This document shows positions 43,901-51,326 of a stretch of 64,000 bases of DNA, in pieces (position 1 is the stretch's first letter; each line of letters begins with the position of its first letter). The position numbers were made by a program, and so were the translations under genes. The stretch comes from Streptomyces sennicomposti (GTDB lineage Bacteria; Actinomycetota; Actinomycetes; Streptomycetales; Streptomycetaceae): positions 186,001-250,000 of the forward strand of contig NZ_JAIOAB010000002.1 in NCBI RefSeq assembly GCF_019890635.1. The letters are read 5' to 3'. The notes under the pieces are model-generated. The model was not told the DNA's origin. It saw nothing but the letters and a program-made list of their open reading frames with translations, and did no database searches.

Positions 43901-45634
43901 CTCTTCCGCGCCGAGGACATGGACCAGCTGTTCCACCGGTACATCGACCTGGTGGCCCGCCTGGCCGCAGACGAAGCCGCGTGGCAGAACCCGGCCTCGC
44001 GCCCCACCGGGCCCCGCGACCTCGAGCAGGCCGACTCTCATGCCCTCTCGGCCGTCGCCGTGGACGCCTCCCCGCTCTCGGCGGCGACGACCGAAGCCGC
44101 CCAACGGACCCTCACCCGGATCTGGGGGGAAGTGCTGGGCATCGACGACGTGCCCCTCACCACCGAGTTCACCCGACTCGGCGGCGACTCCCTGCTGGCC
44201 ATGCAGGTCATCGCCCGGGCCGCGGGCGCCGGCCTCTACATCACCCCCCGCGACTTCTTCGCCCACCAGACCATCGCCGCGCTCGCCGCCTACCAGAGCG
44301 GCGCCGACACCGCCGCCCGCCCGGCCGGGACCGGCTCCCGACCGCCCCGCGAGGGCGGCCTCGCCCTCCTGCCCCGCCAGCAGGTCCTGCTCGAGGAATG
44401 GAAGCACCCCGCAGAGCACAACTACGTGCTGCTTTTCGACGTCGCCGAGCCGCTGGACCGCACCGCCCTGAAGGTGGCGCTGCGCTCCTTGCTCAAGCAC
44501 CACGAAGCACTGCGCCTCTCGGTCACCGCGGGGGAGTGCGGCCACACCGGCCATCTCACGGCGCTGGACCAGCTCGACATCCCTCTCACCTGGGTCGACC
44601 TCGCCGGCGTCTCGCAGGAGACGGCCGCACAGACCGTCACCGATGTCAGCCTTCAGCTGCAGTCCTTGATCGACATCGCTGCCGCCCCGCTCCTGCGCGT
44701 CGCAGCGTTCCAGCAAGAGCACCGCCAGCGGCTGCTGATCGTCATCAACCAGCTGATCTGCGACAACTACGCCTGCCGGATCCTGTGCGAAGACCTCATC
44801 TCCGCCTACCGCCAGGTCACTGAGACCGGGGAGGCCGTCCTTGCCCCGTCCGACTCCCTGGCCGCATGGGCCGAGCTCGTGCGCTCCCGTGCCCACCAGC
44901 CCGAGATCCAGGCCGAACTCGGCTACTGGCGGGCCATGGAGCCCGTGCCCGACCCGCTGCCGCTGGAGGGCCCCCTGCCGGCCGAGCCGGCGCTCATCGC
45001 GCTCGACGCGCAAGCCAGTGCCGCGCTCTCCGGGACGGCAGCGGTCCCCGACGTCCTGCTCGCTGCCGTCGCCCGTGTGATCGCCCGACGCACCGGCGCC
45101 ACGACGGTCCGCATGGACATCGACTCCCACGGCCGTGACGTCCCCTCCGACACGCTGAACCCGGCCCGCATCGTCGGCCGGCTGGCCACCCGCTGGCCGC
45201 TGGACGTCCCGGCGCTGCCCGACCGCTCCCTCCACGAGGCGGCCGCCGCCGTCGCCGACACACGCCACCAGGTGCCGGCCGGCGGAAACCACTACGAGCT
45301 GCTCGCCACCCTCGGCGACGCCCCGGAGATCCGGGGAGCCCCCGCGCCCGTGGTCTTCAACTACCTCGGGCACTCCGACGCGCTGTGGGAACGCCTGGGA
45401 CTGCAGCTCAGCCCCGACCACCCAGGGCTGCTGCCCAACCCCGATCCGCAAAGCCGTCGCCTGGAGTTCCTCGCCGGCTTCTTCTCCGGCCGGCTCATCC
45501 TGGCCTGTCTGTCCGGGACACCCGACCTGCTCCACGAGATCGGATCCGACATCACCACCGGCCTCCTTGGCCGCGCAACGCCCCTGGCGGTCCCGGCAGA
45601 CCTCGACGTACTGCGGCACTGGCTTGCCCACTGA
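37931..45634 (+). CDS. HMWP2-like cyclizing NRPS: CP-Cy-A(MT)-PCP-Cy-PCP-E-like
   Basis: 2567 residues from ATG 37931 (AGGGGG upstream). In order: an N-terminal carrier-like domain (VESLQATV, Ser about 61); Cy1 with DLLVCD (about 254); an adenylation domain (FTSGSTGEPKG about 727, SFDLSVWDIFG about 771, TIWNTVPALMQMY, SGDWIEV) whose D-L-W-N pattern resembles cysteine-activating domains; an embedded methyltransferase (LEIGCGAGL, about 1093) before NGKVDV (about 1466); PCP1 (GGDSLLAVQ, about 1524); Cy2 with DLLIAD (about 1723); PCP2 (GGDSLLAMQ, about 2083); and an epimerization-like domain (VFNYLGH, about 2475) whose HHxxxDG is NQLICDN. As in HMWP2 of yersiniabactin, one A domain must serve both PCPs. 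Predicted product: acyl-thiazoline-thiazoline. Confidence 0.9.
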   Translation: MDDSSEPSIERAVETMALGVESDGPAEDRRAYISVGLIDLLSTITGVPACDIPEEAPLTVESLQATVLCTVLDAAFDVQVPLSMLTTGACVPELTELLLATASDNRSHRAPEALADPAAGCEPFDLTDVQQAYLHGRDSAHELGNVDASFYVELDTQEVDIDRFEQAMRAAIACHDMLRVVILEDGRQQVLPEVPDFVIGREDLSSLPADDQHARLEALRAEATAKRRDVTQWPLFDLYATRLDERRTLLRFSIDLLVCDGASFAVLIEELAGRYENPGRQWPVPHLTFRDYQRAVTGPGHQDKQEKARAYWTERLDSLPAAPLLPLAGPLAAIDTPCFNRRHHALSAPQWQSFKARAAARGLTPSAALATAYSDVLARWSQSPDFTINVTVNNRKPVHEHVKRVIGDFTTLTLLDVRSDAGRPFTERVGALQTQLWRDLDHSEYSGIRVMRELARRSGPASAIAPVVFSTFVGSGFSDDFAPDWLHGIHYTLAQAPQLTLECLTLEFRGELHITWDSVDDAFAPGLLDDMFTAYRDLVQQLAQSDAAWEQQATVHPPERQLAVRERANATTAAAPDALLHRLGTALAHRSSEPAVITADRVLSYGDLDRMACRLGRALRRTGVRPNQLVAIVMDKGWEQVVAVLAILYSGAAYLPIDATLPPDRIRRLLALGEADIALTQTAVRDRLNWPSELTVFDVSDPSRWWHEMDGPLEDAQSATDLAYVIFTSGSTGEPKGVMIDHRGAANTCWDINTKFGVGPGDRVLALSSLSFDLSVWDIFGVLAAGGALVLPEPDAGRDPQRWAELVTQHDVTIWNTVPALMQMYTTYAEAQPSYDALGPLRLILMSGDWIEVSLADRIRAQKTAPADIISMGGATEASIWSIYHPIGAPLPGWKSVPYGKPLANQTFHVLDEHMRPCPDWVMGQLFIGGAGLALGYWRDPQRTGERFVVNPHTGERLYDTGDRGRYHPDGNIEFLGRADGQVKVNGYRIELGEIEHTLTGHRDVKQAIAVTEGNKLLAFVTPHPEVIEQLDDEARAQVADWQQIFDSLRSETSEQTAGWTDSFTGQVIREQDMADWADITARRVLAHRPRRVLEIGCGAGLIATRLLPECVQYTGTDLSARTLKDLGQRLVQDGTADKAILLQREATDLEGVPRAYYDCVVINSVAQYFPSADYLLDTVRNALTTLRPGGVVYLGDIRDLRQLRPFHLAVERAQAGPQDLVRDLAWRLEQRELTETELAVSPRLFWSDLGHPAAILPRPGNPATEMADYRYDVVVFNHAGAPAPLPPTLVWADRAQTMPELEQALSRQLPSLCLQDVPNARLKHAGAWAARLDDAASANLPLAEFDSMVWPQAEADRCLMPATLLDLAHRNGYACEFFTRPQAAPGTFDAVFTLSPRDAETAVHAYAFTHPAPAPAEAEATSNVPLLARRVAALPSRLIQHARKTLPSYMVPSDIVVLAGLPLTANGKVDVARLHDSAARNRKQPPALEAAEPADIVEQTLATAWQQVLGLTRVSVNDDFFKTGGDSLLAVQLSRAAGEAGITVTVAEVFAHPTIAELAGLIRQRRPGHDEAPEPAGLPRIVPAPQERFTPFPLTDLQQAYLLGRNGFFDLGNVAASFYVEVDAPEFDPERLSAALEGMVHRHDMLRAVIGPDGQWHVQAETAPIPIPVIDLRHHTAAEAETELAAVRRECSSRIFDPGQFPLFDVRVSQLDGSSRLHISLDLLIADGGTVTVFLTELAARYAAPDRHWPQLEVTFRDYQNAIGQAQNSPRYQRARDYWTARAADLPPAPRLPLAADPADITEPTFTRRTHRLPADAWQALRERAGQHGITPSTALATAYAETLNAWSDGNPFTLNVTVNKRLPLHDQITDVIGDFTAISLLEVTTDPAASFADRARTIQAQLARDLDHNEFTGIKVLREIARLHGPDRATIPVVFTSALDSAGADFGQAVSGLGTMTDSIVHTPQVHIDHQVFEYDGELVLNWDSINELFRAEDMDQLFHRYIDLVARLAADEAAWQNPASRPTGPRDLEQADSHALSAVAVDASPLSAATTEAAQRTLTRIWGEVLGIDDVPLTTEFTRLGGDSLLAMQVIARAAGAGLYITPRDFFAHQTIAALAAYQSGADTAARPAGTGSRPPREGGLALLPRQQVLLEEWKHPAEHNYVLLFDVAEPLDRTALKVALRSLLKHHEALRLSVTAGECGHTGHLTALDQLDIPLTWVDLAGVSQETAAQTVTDVSLQLQSLIDIAAAPLLRVAAFQQEHRQRLLIVINQLICDNYACRILCEDLISAYRQVTETGEAVLAPSDSLAAWAELVRSRAHQPEIQAELGYWRAMEPVPDPLPLEGPLPAEPALIALDAQASAALSGTAAVPDVLLAAVARVIARRTGATTVRMDIDSHGRDVPSDTLNPARIVGRLATRWPLDVPALPDRSLHEAAAAVADTRHQVPAGGNHYELLATLGDAPEIRGAPAPVVFNYLGHSDALWERLGLQLSPDHPGLLPNPDPQSRRLEFLAGFFSGRLILACLSGTPDLLHEIGSDITTGLLGRATPLAVPADLDVLRHWLAH

Positions 45635-45654
45635 AATGAGGAGTAGACCAGCCC

Positions 45655-47316
45655 ATGACAGACCAGTCGATCATCGAATGCCTGGCCTCCCAGCCCCACG
45701 ACCGGCCATTGATCGTCCTGGACGACGCACTGCACCCCGCCGTCCTGTCGTTGGGTGAGCTGCGTGCACGCGCCGAGGTCATCGCAGGCGCACTGCACCG
45801 CACCTACGGCGTCGGGCCCGGGCACCGCGTATGCGTCCTCGGCCGCACGTCGCTGGACTTGATCGCCACACTGTTCGGGATCTGGCGAGCCGGCGCGGCC
45901 GTCACCGTCCTGCCGTCCCCGCGCGGTGGTGACGCCGACGAGCTGCAGGAACTGGCCCAGCGCAGGGTGACGGCGGCACAGGGCTCGGTGATCGTGACCG
46001 ACCCGCACACGGCGGACACTCTCCAGGGCAAGACCACGGTCGCGGTGACCGACTTCGCGGCACTGGCCCGCAGCACACCCGGCAAGCCGCTCCCGCTGCC
46101 CGGCGCCGACGACACGGCACTGCTGCAGTTCACCTCCGGCACGACCGCCCACCCGCGGGCGGTGGCCGTCACCCAGGGCCAGATAGTCGCCAACTCCCGC
46201 GAGTGCTTCGCCGCCGGGGGAATGACGCCAGGTGACGTCTTCGTCTCCTGGCTGCCCCTCTTCCACGACATGGGCATCATCTTCCTGACCGGCGCCATAG
46301 CCCACGGATACACCGCCTGCACGATGGCCACCCAGACGTTCAGCGCCCGGCCGGGAGCCTGGCTCGAAGCGATCGCGACCTACCGGGCAGCGGCCACCGT
46401 CGCACCGAACTTCGCCTACGGGCTGGCCAACCGCTATCTCACCCTGCGCCGAGGCGGCTACGACCTGTCCTCACTGCGCCATGCGGTCAACGGTGCCGAA
46501 CCCATCGACGCCGACGCGCTGCGGCGCTTCACCACGACCGCCTCCGAGTACGGGATGCCGCACACGGCGATGGCCCCCTCCTACGGACTCGCCGAGGCCA
46601 CCTTGGCGGTCACCCTGGGCCGCCACGACGAGACCTATCGCAGCGTCACCGTCGACCGGGCCGCTCTCGAAAACGGAGAAGCGCTGCAAGTGCCGGAAAG
46701 CTCCTCCGGCCGGACGTTCGTGGACTGCGGAACGCCGATCAGCCGCACGAGCGTGACCATCACCGACGATGCGGGCCTGCCGCTCGCTGACGGCCGCATC
46801 GGCTCCATCCGCGTGCAGGGGCCCGGCACGGTCGACCAGTACTGGACCGCCGACGGCAGTCCTCACCCGACCCCTCTGCTGGACGCATCCGGACGGCTCG
46901 TCACGGGAGACCTCGGCTTCTGCCTCGACGGCCGCCTCTACGTCTGCGGGCGCCAGAAAGACATGATCATCGTGGCGGGGCGCAATCTCTACCCCGAGGA
47001 CTTCGAGTTCGTCACGGAGAAGATCAACGGGATCCGGCTGGGCAACGTCATGGCGTTCTCACTCCCGTCCAGCGAGAACATGATCGTCGTGGCCGAGACC
47101 AGCCTCGTGGGAACGCCGGCCGCCGAACTCGCCCACACCGTACGCGAGACCCTCTCCCAGGAGCTCTCCTACACACCCCACGACGTCGTACTGGTGTCAC
47201 CGAAGACACTGCCCAAGACAACCTCCGGCAAGCGGCAGCGCGGCCAGTGCCGAAACCAGTACGAGACCAACCAACTCGTGGTGCGCGCCAGCACCCTTGT
47301 GGCGGAGCAGCACTGA
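45655..47316 (+). CDS. Fatty-acyl-AMP ligase (FAAL)
   Basis: 553 residues, 20 bases after the NRPS. ANL-superfamily motifs: LQFTSGTTAHPRAVAVT (P-loop), SWLPLFHDMGI and GRQKDMIIVAGRNLYPEDFE, the last being typical of FAALs, then PKTTSGKRQRGQCR with the catalytic lysine. FAALs adenylate fatty acids and pass them to a carrier protein. Here the natural acceptor is the N-terminal carrier of the NRPS, where yersiniabactin-type systems load salicylate. This predicts an alkyl rather than aryl cap. Chain length unknown. Confidence 0.85.
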   Translation: MTDQSIIECLASQPHDRPLIVLDDALHPAVLSLGELRARAEVIAGALHRTYGVGPGHRVCVLGRTSLDLIATLFGIWRAGAAVTVLPSPRGGDADELQELAQRRVTAAQGSVIVTDPHTADTLQGKTTVAVTDFAALARSTPGKPLPLPGADDTALLQFTSGTTAHPRAVAVTQGQIVANSRECFAAGGMTPGDVFVSWLPLFHDMGIIFLTGAIAHGYTACTMATQTFSARPGAWLEAIATYRAAATVAPNFAYGLANRYLTLRRGGYDLSSLRHAVNGAEPIDADALRRFTTTASEYGMPHTAMAPSYGLAEATLAVTLGRHDETYRSVTVDRAALENGEALQVPESSSGRTFVDCGTPISRTSVTITDDAGLPLADGRIGSIRVQGPGTVDQYWTADGSPHPTPLLDASGRLVTGDLGFCLDGRLYVCGRQKDMIIVAGRNLYPEDFEFVTEKINGIRLGNVMAFSLPSSENMIVVAETSLVGTPAAELAHTVRETLSQELSYTPHDVVLVSPKTLPKTTSGKRQRGQCRNQYETNQLVVRASTLVAEQH

Positions 47317-47317
47317 C

Positions 47318-48103
47318 ATGAACCCCATCGGCACCCGGTCTGCATCTTTCCGACGACCCTCCAGCGCCGCCGACGACGAATGGTTCCTCGGCAGTGATGC
47401 TCCCGCATCGCTGCCGACCCTCGTCTTCTTCCCCCACGCGGGAGCCGGCGCGGCCGCCTACTGGCGACTCGCGCAGTCGCAGCGTGACATCGCCCGAATC
47501 CTCATCGTGCGGCTGCCCGGCCGGGAGAGCCGCGCCGACGAGCAACTCTTCACCGACATCCGCCCCCTCATCCGGGCCCTCGCCCCTGTGCTGCGCCCGC
47601 GTCTGGGCGACGACTACGTCTTCTACGGGCACAGCATGGGAGCGTTGATCGCTTTCGAGACGGCCAGGCTGTTCTCGCTGGCCTACGCGATGCCCCCACG
47701 CCATCTCGTCGTCTCGGCGATGGAAGCCCCCCAGGACGTCCCCACCACACACGCCCGTCACCTGCTCAGCGACGCGGAGCTGTGGCAGCTGGTCGCCGAC
47801 ATGGGAGGCGTCCCGCCCGAGATCGCCGCCGACACCTCGATGCGACAGATGCTCCTGCCCACCATCAGAGCCGACTTCGAGGTGACCGACACCTACACCT
47901 TCCGCGCTATGCCGCTGCTCACCTGCCCCATCAGCACGTACGCGGGAGAGGACGACCCCGAACTGCCCGCCTGCGCCATGGAGGCCTGGCAAGCCAACAC
48001 CACCGCCGCGTTCGAGCACACCGTCCTGCCCGGCGGCCACTTCTTCAACCTGGACGGCCAGTCGGGATTCACCCAAGCACTCAGGACTCGCCTCACCGGG
48101 TGA
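47318..48103 (+). CDS. Type II thioesterase
   Basis: 261 residues. The ATG follows the FAAL stop by one base. Alpha/beta-hydrolase: oxyanion region VFFPHAGAGAAAYWRL, nucleophile FYGHSMGALIAFE (Ser about 108), Asp in AGEDDPEL and His in LPGGHFFNL. Type II thioesterases clear mis-primed or stalled carrier domains. As the NRPS has no C-terminal TE or reductase, this protein might also release the final product. Confidence 0.9.
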   Translation: MNPIGTRSASFRRPSSAADDEWFLGSDAPASLPTLVFFPHAGAGAAAYWRLAQSQRDIARILIVRLPGRESRADEQLFTDIRPLIRALAPVLRPRLGDDYVFYGHSMGALIAFETARLFSLAYAMPPRHLVVSAMEAPQDVPTTHARHLLSDAELWQLVADMGGVPPEIAADTSMRQMLLPTIRADFEVTDTYTFRAMPLLTCPISTYAGEDDPELPACAMEAWQANTTAAFEHTVLPGGHFFNLDGQSGFTQALRTRLTG

Positions 48104-48422
48104 AGCGCAACAGACCAGGGAAGCGGGGAGCGCCAGCATCAGCATCTTTCGCCGGCAAGGACAGCCAAGCACGGCCGCCCGCCCGGCCCGGTTGAGTTCG
48201 CGTGCGTCTGCCCTGCGGCCGCCGCCCAGGCGTCACACGCGTTCCGCCGAGACCTGCCGGTCCCGGCGGCGCCGGACACACCCACCGCTTCCACGGACCG
48301 CACATGCACAGCGGCGGCCGCTTCCGCCTGAACGCCCACCGGCAATCCGTCGCCCGGCGCACAGCCGAGGCAGTGGCCGCGAGCCGGCCGGCTCCCGCAG
48401 ACCTCACCCCGGGAGGACATGC

Positions 48423-49172
48423 ATGAGCACGATCGAGGCCGTTGTACGGCCTCTCCTTCTGCCCAGCACCGCGACGCACGAGGACCGGTTGCTGCTCAGT
48501 GCCGCCGAACACAACCGCGCGGCGCGATACCGCCGTGCGGCCGACCGCACGGCGTTCATCGCCGGGCGCGCCGCGCTGCGCCGCGTCCTTGCCCACCAGT
48601 TGGACACACAGCCCTGGCGCATCAAGTTCGGCCGCGACCCGTGCCCGGCCTGCGGGAGCCCGGAGCACGGACCGCCGAGCATCGTCAGCCCCCACACGCG
48701 ACTGGCCTTCAGCTTCTCCCGATCGGGTAACAGGGTTCTCGTCGCCGTGTCGCAGACAGGGCCGGTGGGCGTCGACGTGGAGATCGTCCGCCCGGTCGAC
48801 GTCGACGCGATGGCCAGGCAGCGCCTGAGCCCCAAAGAACGCACCTATATGGCCCGGCTGCCCCCCGAGCGGCGGCAGGAGGCCCTGTGGCGGATCTGGG
48901 TCCGCAAAGAGGCCGTCACCAAGGCGAGCGGTATCGGCGCATTCGTGGACCTCACCCGCGTGCACGTCGACCCGCAGGCATTCGGCCGGGTCACGGTCAG
49001 CCACCGATGGGGGCGCAGGCCCGGGATGTGGGAGGTCCGCGATGTCGACGTGGGTCCCGGAGTGACCGCGGCACTGGCCCTGCCCGATTTCTCCAGAGCC
49101 CGCTTCGGATGTAGCGCTTCGCAGACAGACCGACGCACCACCACCGCGAAAGGCAACGAACCGCCCTCATGA
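48423..49172 (+). CDS. Sfp-type 4'-phosphopantetheinyl transferase
   Basis: 249 residues from ATG 48423 with GGGAGG. Contains the FGRDPCPACG-type N-terminal segment, LAFSFSRSGNRVLVAVS, the magnesium-site motif VGVDVEIVRP, and WRIWVRKEAVTKASG (WxxKExxxK). It converts apo carrier domains to holo form using CoA. Probable targets are the three carrier domains of the NRPS, and possibly the stand-alone ACP at 13.6 kb. Its stop overlaps the next start (ATGA). The region 48104-48422 before it has no recognisable gene. Confidence 0.9.
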   Translation: MSTIEAVVRPLLLPSTATHEDRLLLSAAEHNRAARYRRAADRTAFIAGRAALRRVLAHQLDTQPWRIKFGRDPCPACGSPEHGPPSIVSPHTRLAFSFSRSGNRVLVAVSQTGPVGVDVEIVRPVDVDAMARQRLSPKERTYMARLPPERRQEALWRIWVRKEAVTKASGIGAFVDLTRVHVDPQAFGRVTVSHRWGRRPGMWEVRDVDVGPGVTAALALPDFSRARFGCSASQTDRRTTTAKGNEPPS

Positions 49173-49708
49173 AGTCCCTTGCACTCTCCGGCAGCCTGCG
49201 CAACGCATCCCTCAATTCGGCGGTGGTGCGCACTACGACGCGGCTGTCTCCACCCGGGGTGACGATGGAGATCTATGAGGGGATCGGCACGCTCCCGTTC
49301 TTCCATCAGGACGTGGAGAGCGAGCAACCGCCCGCCGAAGTCCCCGACTTCCGCAGCTGGCATGAGGCCGCCGACGCTGTTCTCGTCTCCAGTCCCGAGT
49401 ACGCGCACGGGACGTCCGGCGTCCTGAAGCACGCGCTCGAGTGGGTGGTCGGCGGAGGCGGACTCGTCGGCGAGCCGGTCGCCGTGGTCACCGCGTCTCC
49501 TTCCATGACCGGCGGGGAACGGGCCCAGGCCTGGGTCAGGAAGACGCTCGAGGTCATGGGCGCCCCGGTCCTGCCGGAGCGCCTCCCCGTCGCCTGCGCC
49601 GGCGCCAAGCTCTCCGACGGCCGTGTCACCGACGAGTCACCCCTGGCAGACCTCAGGAACGTCCTCGGAGCGATGGCCCGCGCGGCGAAGGAACTCAACG
49701 AAGCCTGA
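49169..49708 (+). CDS. NADPH-dependent FMN reductase-like flavoprotein
   Basis: 179 residues, translationally coupled to the PPTase. Flavodoxin-like fold: LALSGSLRNASLNSAVVR binds the FMN phosphate, and VSSPEYAHGTSGVLKHALEW is the signature of the FMN_red/ArsH/WrbA-related group. It uses NAD(P)H to reduce FMN or a small acceptor. In this operon it could reduce a thiazoline to thiazolidine, a disulfide, or a metal(loid); the choice is speculative. Confidence 0.85.
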   Translation: MKSLALSGSLRNASLNSAVVRTTTRLSPPGVTMEIYEGIGTLPFFHQDVESEQPPAEVPDFRSWHEAADAVLVSSPEYAHGTSGVLKHALEWVVGGGGLVGEPVAVVTASPSMTGGERAQAWVRKTLEVMGAPVLPERLPVACAGAKLSDGRVTDESPLADLRNVLGAMARAAKELNEA

Positions 49709-49750
49709 CCGCCCGTTACGCACCGTCCGCACACAGCCCCAGGAGGAACC

Positions 49751-50974
49751 ATGCCCCGTCGCCTGTTCACCTCGGAGTCCGTGACCGAGGGACACCCCGA
49801 CAAGATCGCCGACCAGGTCAGCGACACCATCCTCGACGCGCTGCTGAGTGAGGACCCCGCCTCCCGCGTCGCCGTCGAGACGCTGATCACCACCGGCCTG
49901 GTGCACGTGGCCGGCGAGGTCACCACCAAGGCGTTCGCGCCGATCGAGCAACTCGTACGCCACAAGATCCTCCAGATCGGCTACGACGGGTCGCAGAAAG
50001 GCTTCGACGGCGCCTCGTGCGCCGTCACCGTCTCCATCGGCTCGCAGTCCCCGGACATCGCGCAAGGCGTTGCCACGGCCTACGAAAAGCGGGTCGCAGG
50101 CACGATGCCTTCTGGCGACAGGGACCAGCTCGGCGCGCAGGGCGCCGGCGACCAGGGCCTCATGTTCGGCTACGCGTGCGACGAGACGCCGGAGATGATG
50201 CCGGTGCCCATCACCATGGCGCACCGCCTGGCGCGCCGTCTGGCGCAGGTGCGCAGGAACGGAGCGATGCCTTACCTGCGTCCGGACGGCAAGACGCAGG
50301 TCACTGTCGAATACGACGGACACAGGGCGGTGCGCCTGGACACGGTAGTGATCTCGTCCCAGCACGCCGCGGACATCGACCTGGACTCCCTCCTCGCCCC
50401 CGCCGTCCGGGAGTTCGTCGTCGAGCCCGAGCTGAAGGCACTCGAGGAAGACGGCATCAAGGTGCAGACCGAGGGCTACCGTCTGCTGGTCAACCCCACC
50501 GGGCGATTCGAGATCGGCGGCCCGATGGGCGACGCCGGTCTGACCGGCCGCAAGATCATCAGCGACACGTACGGCGGCTTCGCCCGCCACGGCGGGGGCG
50601 CCTTCTCGGGCAAGGACCCCTCCAAGGTGGACCGGTCGGCCGCGTATGCGATGCGCTGGGTCGCCAAGAACGTGGTCGCCGCGGGATTCGCCACACGCTG
50701 CGAGGTCCAGGTCGCGTACGCGATCGGCAAGGCCGAGCCCGTCGGTCTCTTCGTGGAGACCTTCGGCACCAACACCGTCGACAGCGAGACGATCGAGCAG
50801 GCGATCTGCGATGTCTTCGACCTCCGCCCGGCCGCGATCATCCGCGACCTGGACCTGCTGCGCCCGATCTACGCCCAGACGGCCGCCTACGGGCATTTCG
50901 GCCGTGAGCTGCCCGACTTCACGTGGGAGAGGGCCGACCGCGTCGACGCGCTGTGGAGGGCCGCGAACATATGA
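49751..50974 (+). CDS. metK: S-adenosylmethionine synthetase (cluster copy)
   Basis: 407 residues from ATG 49751 with AGGAGG. Signatures: [30 protein letters not shown] and [19 protein letters not shown]. It makes SAM from ATP and methionine. Full length and with all motifs, it is likely a second copy dedicated to this pathway, complementing ahcY 17 kb away. It is the last gene of the NRPS operon. Confidence 0.95.
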   Translation: MPRRLFTSESVTEGHPDKIADQVSDTILDALLSEDPASRVAVETLITTGLVHVAGEVTTKAFAPIEQLVRHKILQIGYDGSQKGFDGASCAVTVSIGSQSPDIAQGVATAYEKRVAGTMPSGDRDQLGAQGAGDQGLMFGYACDETPEMMPVPITMAHRLARRLAQVRRNGAMPYLRPDGKTQVTVEYDGHRAVRLDTVVISSQHAADIDLDSLLAPAVREFVVEPELKALEEDGIKVQTEGYRLLVNPTGRFEIGGPMGDAGLTGRKIISDTYGGFARHGGGAFSGKDPSKVDRSAAYAMRWVAKNVVAAGFATRCEVQVAYAIGKAEPVGLFVETFGTNTVDSETIEQAICDVFDLRPAAIIRDLDLLRPIYAQTAAYGHFGRELPDFTWERADRVDALWRAANI

Positions 50975-51326
50975 ACGTCTCCCTCCGCCCGGTCGTGTCC
51001 GACAACGCTTTCGGTCTGCTGTCCCCTCTCCGCCCCCGGACAGCGGCCTGCGGCGACGACGCCGGACCGTCCGTGTCCGGCTTCATCCGGGAGCGCGCCG
51101 GCCGCGTTGCCCCTTGAAGACGTGGGCCGTACCTGGATGCCGTTCTCTGCGGTGTGCAGAGGATCAGCATGCAGATCCGGTCCTCGTCGGCCTGGGGTGA
51201 AACCGGTCTGCGGGACAGCTGGTCACTCCCGGTCAGTGCCAGAAGCTGCAGGCGGGGAGCCGGCCGTCCGTTTCGTGCGATGGGGGTTGCCGCCGACGGG
51301 CAGGCCCCGGTCGGATGGCCTTGGCG
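50975..51326. other. Intergenic region after metK
   Basis: About 350 bases between metK and the convergent Cys-rich protein gene. I see no gene with a plausible family or start here, and no clear long stem. Confidence 0.5.

Noticed and set aside
41927-45631. Very long open frame on the minus strand opposite the NRPS
   Set aside because: It lies wholly antisense to recognisable NRPS domains. Its composition is the usual shadow of high GC at third positions, and it has no domain motif.
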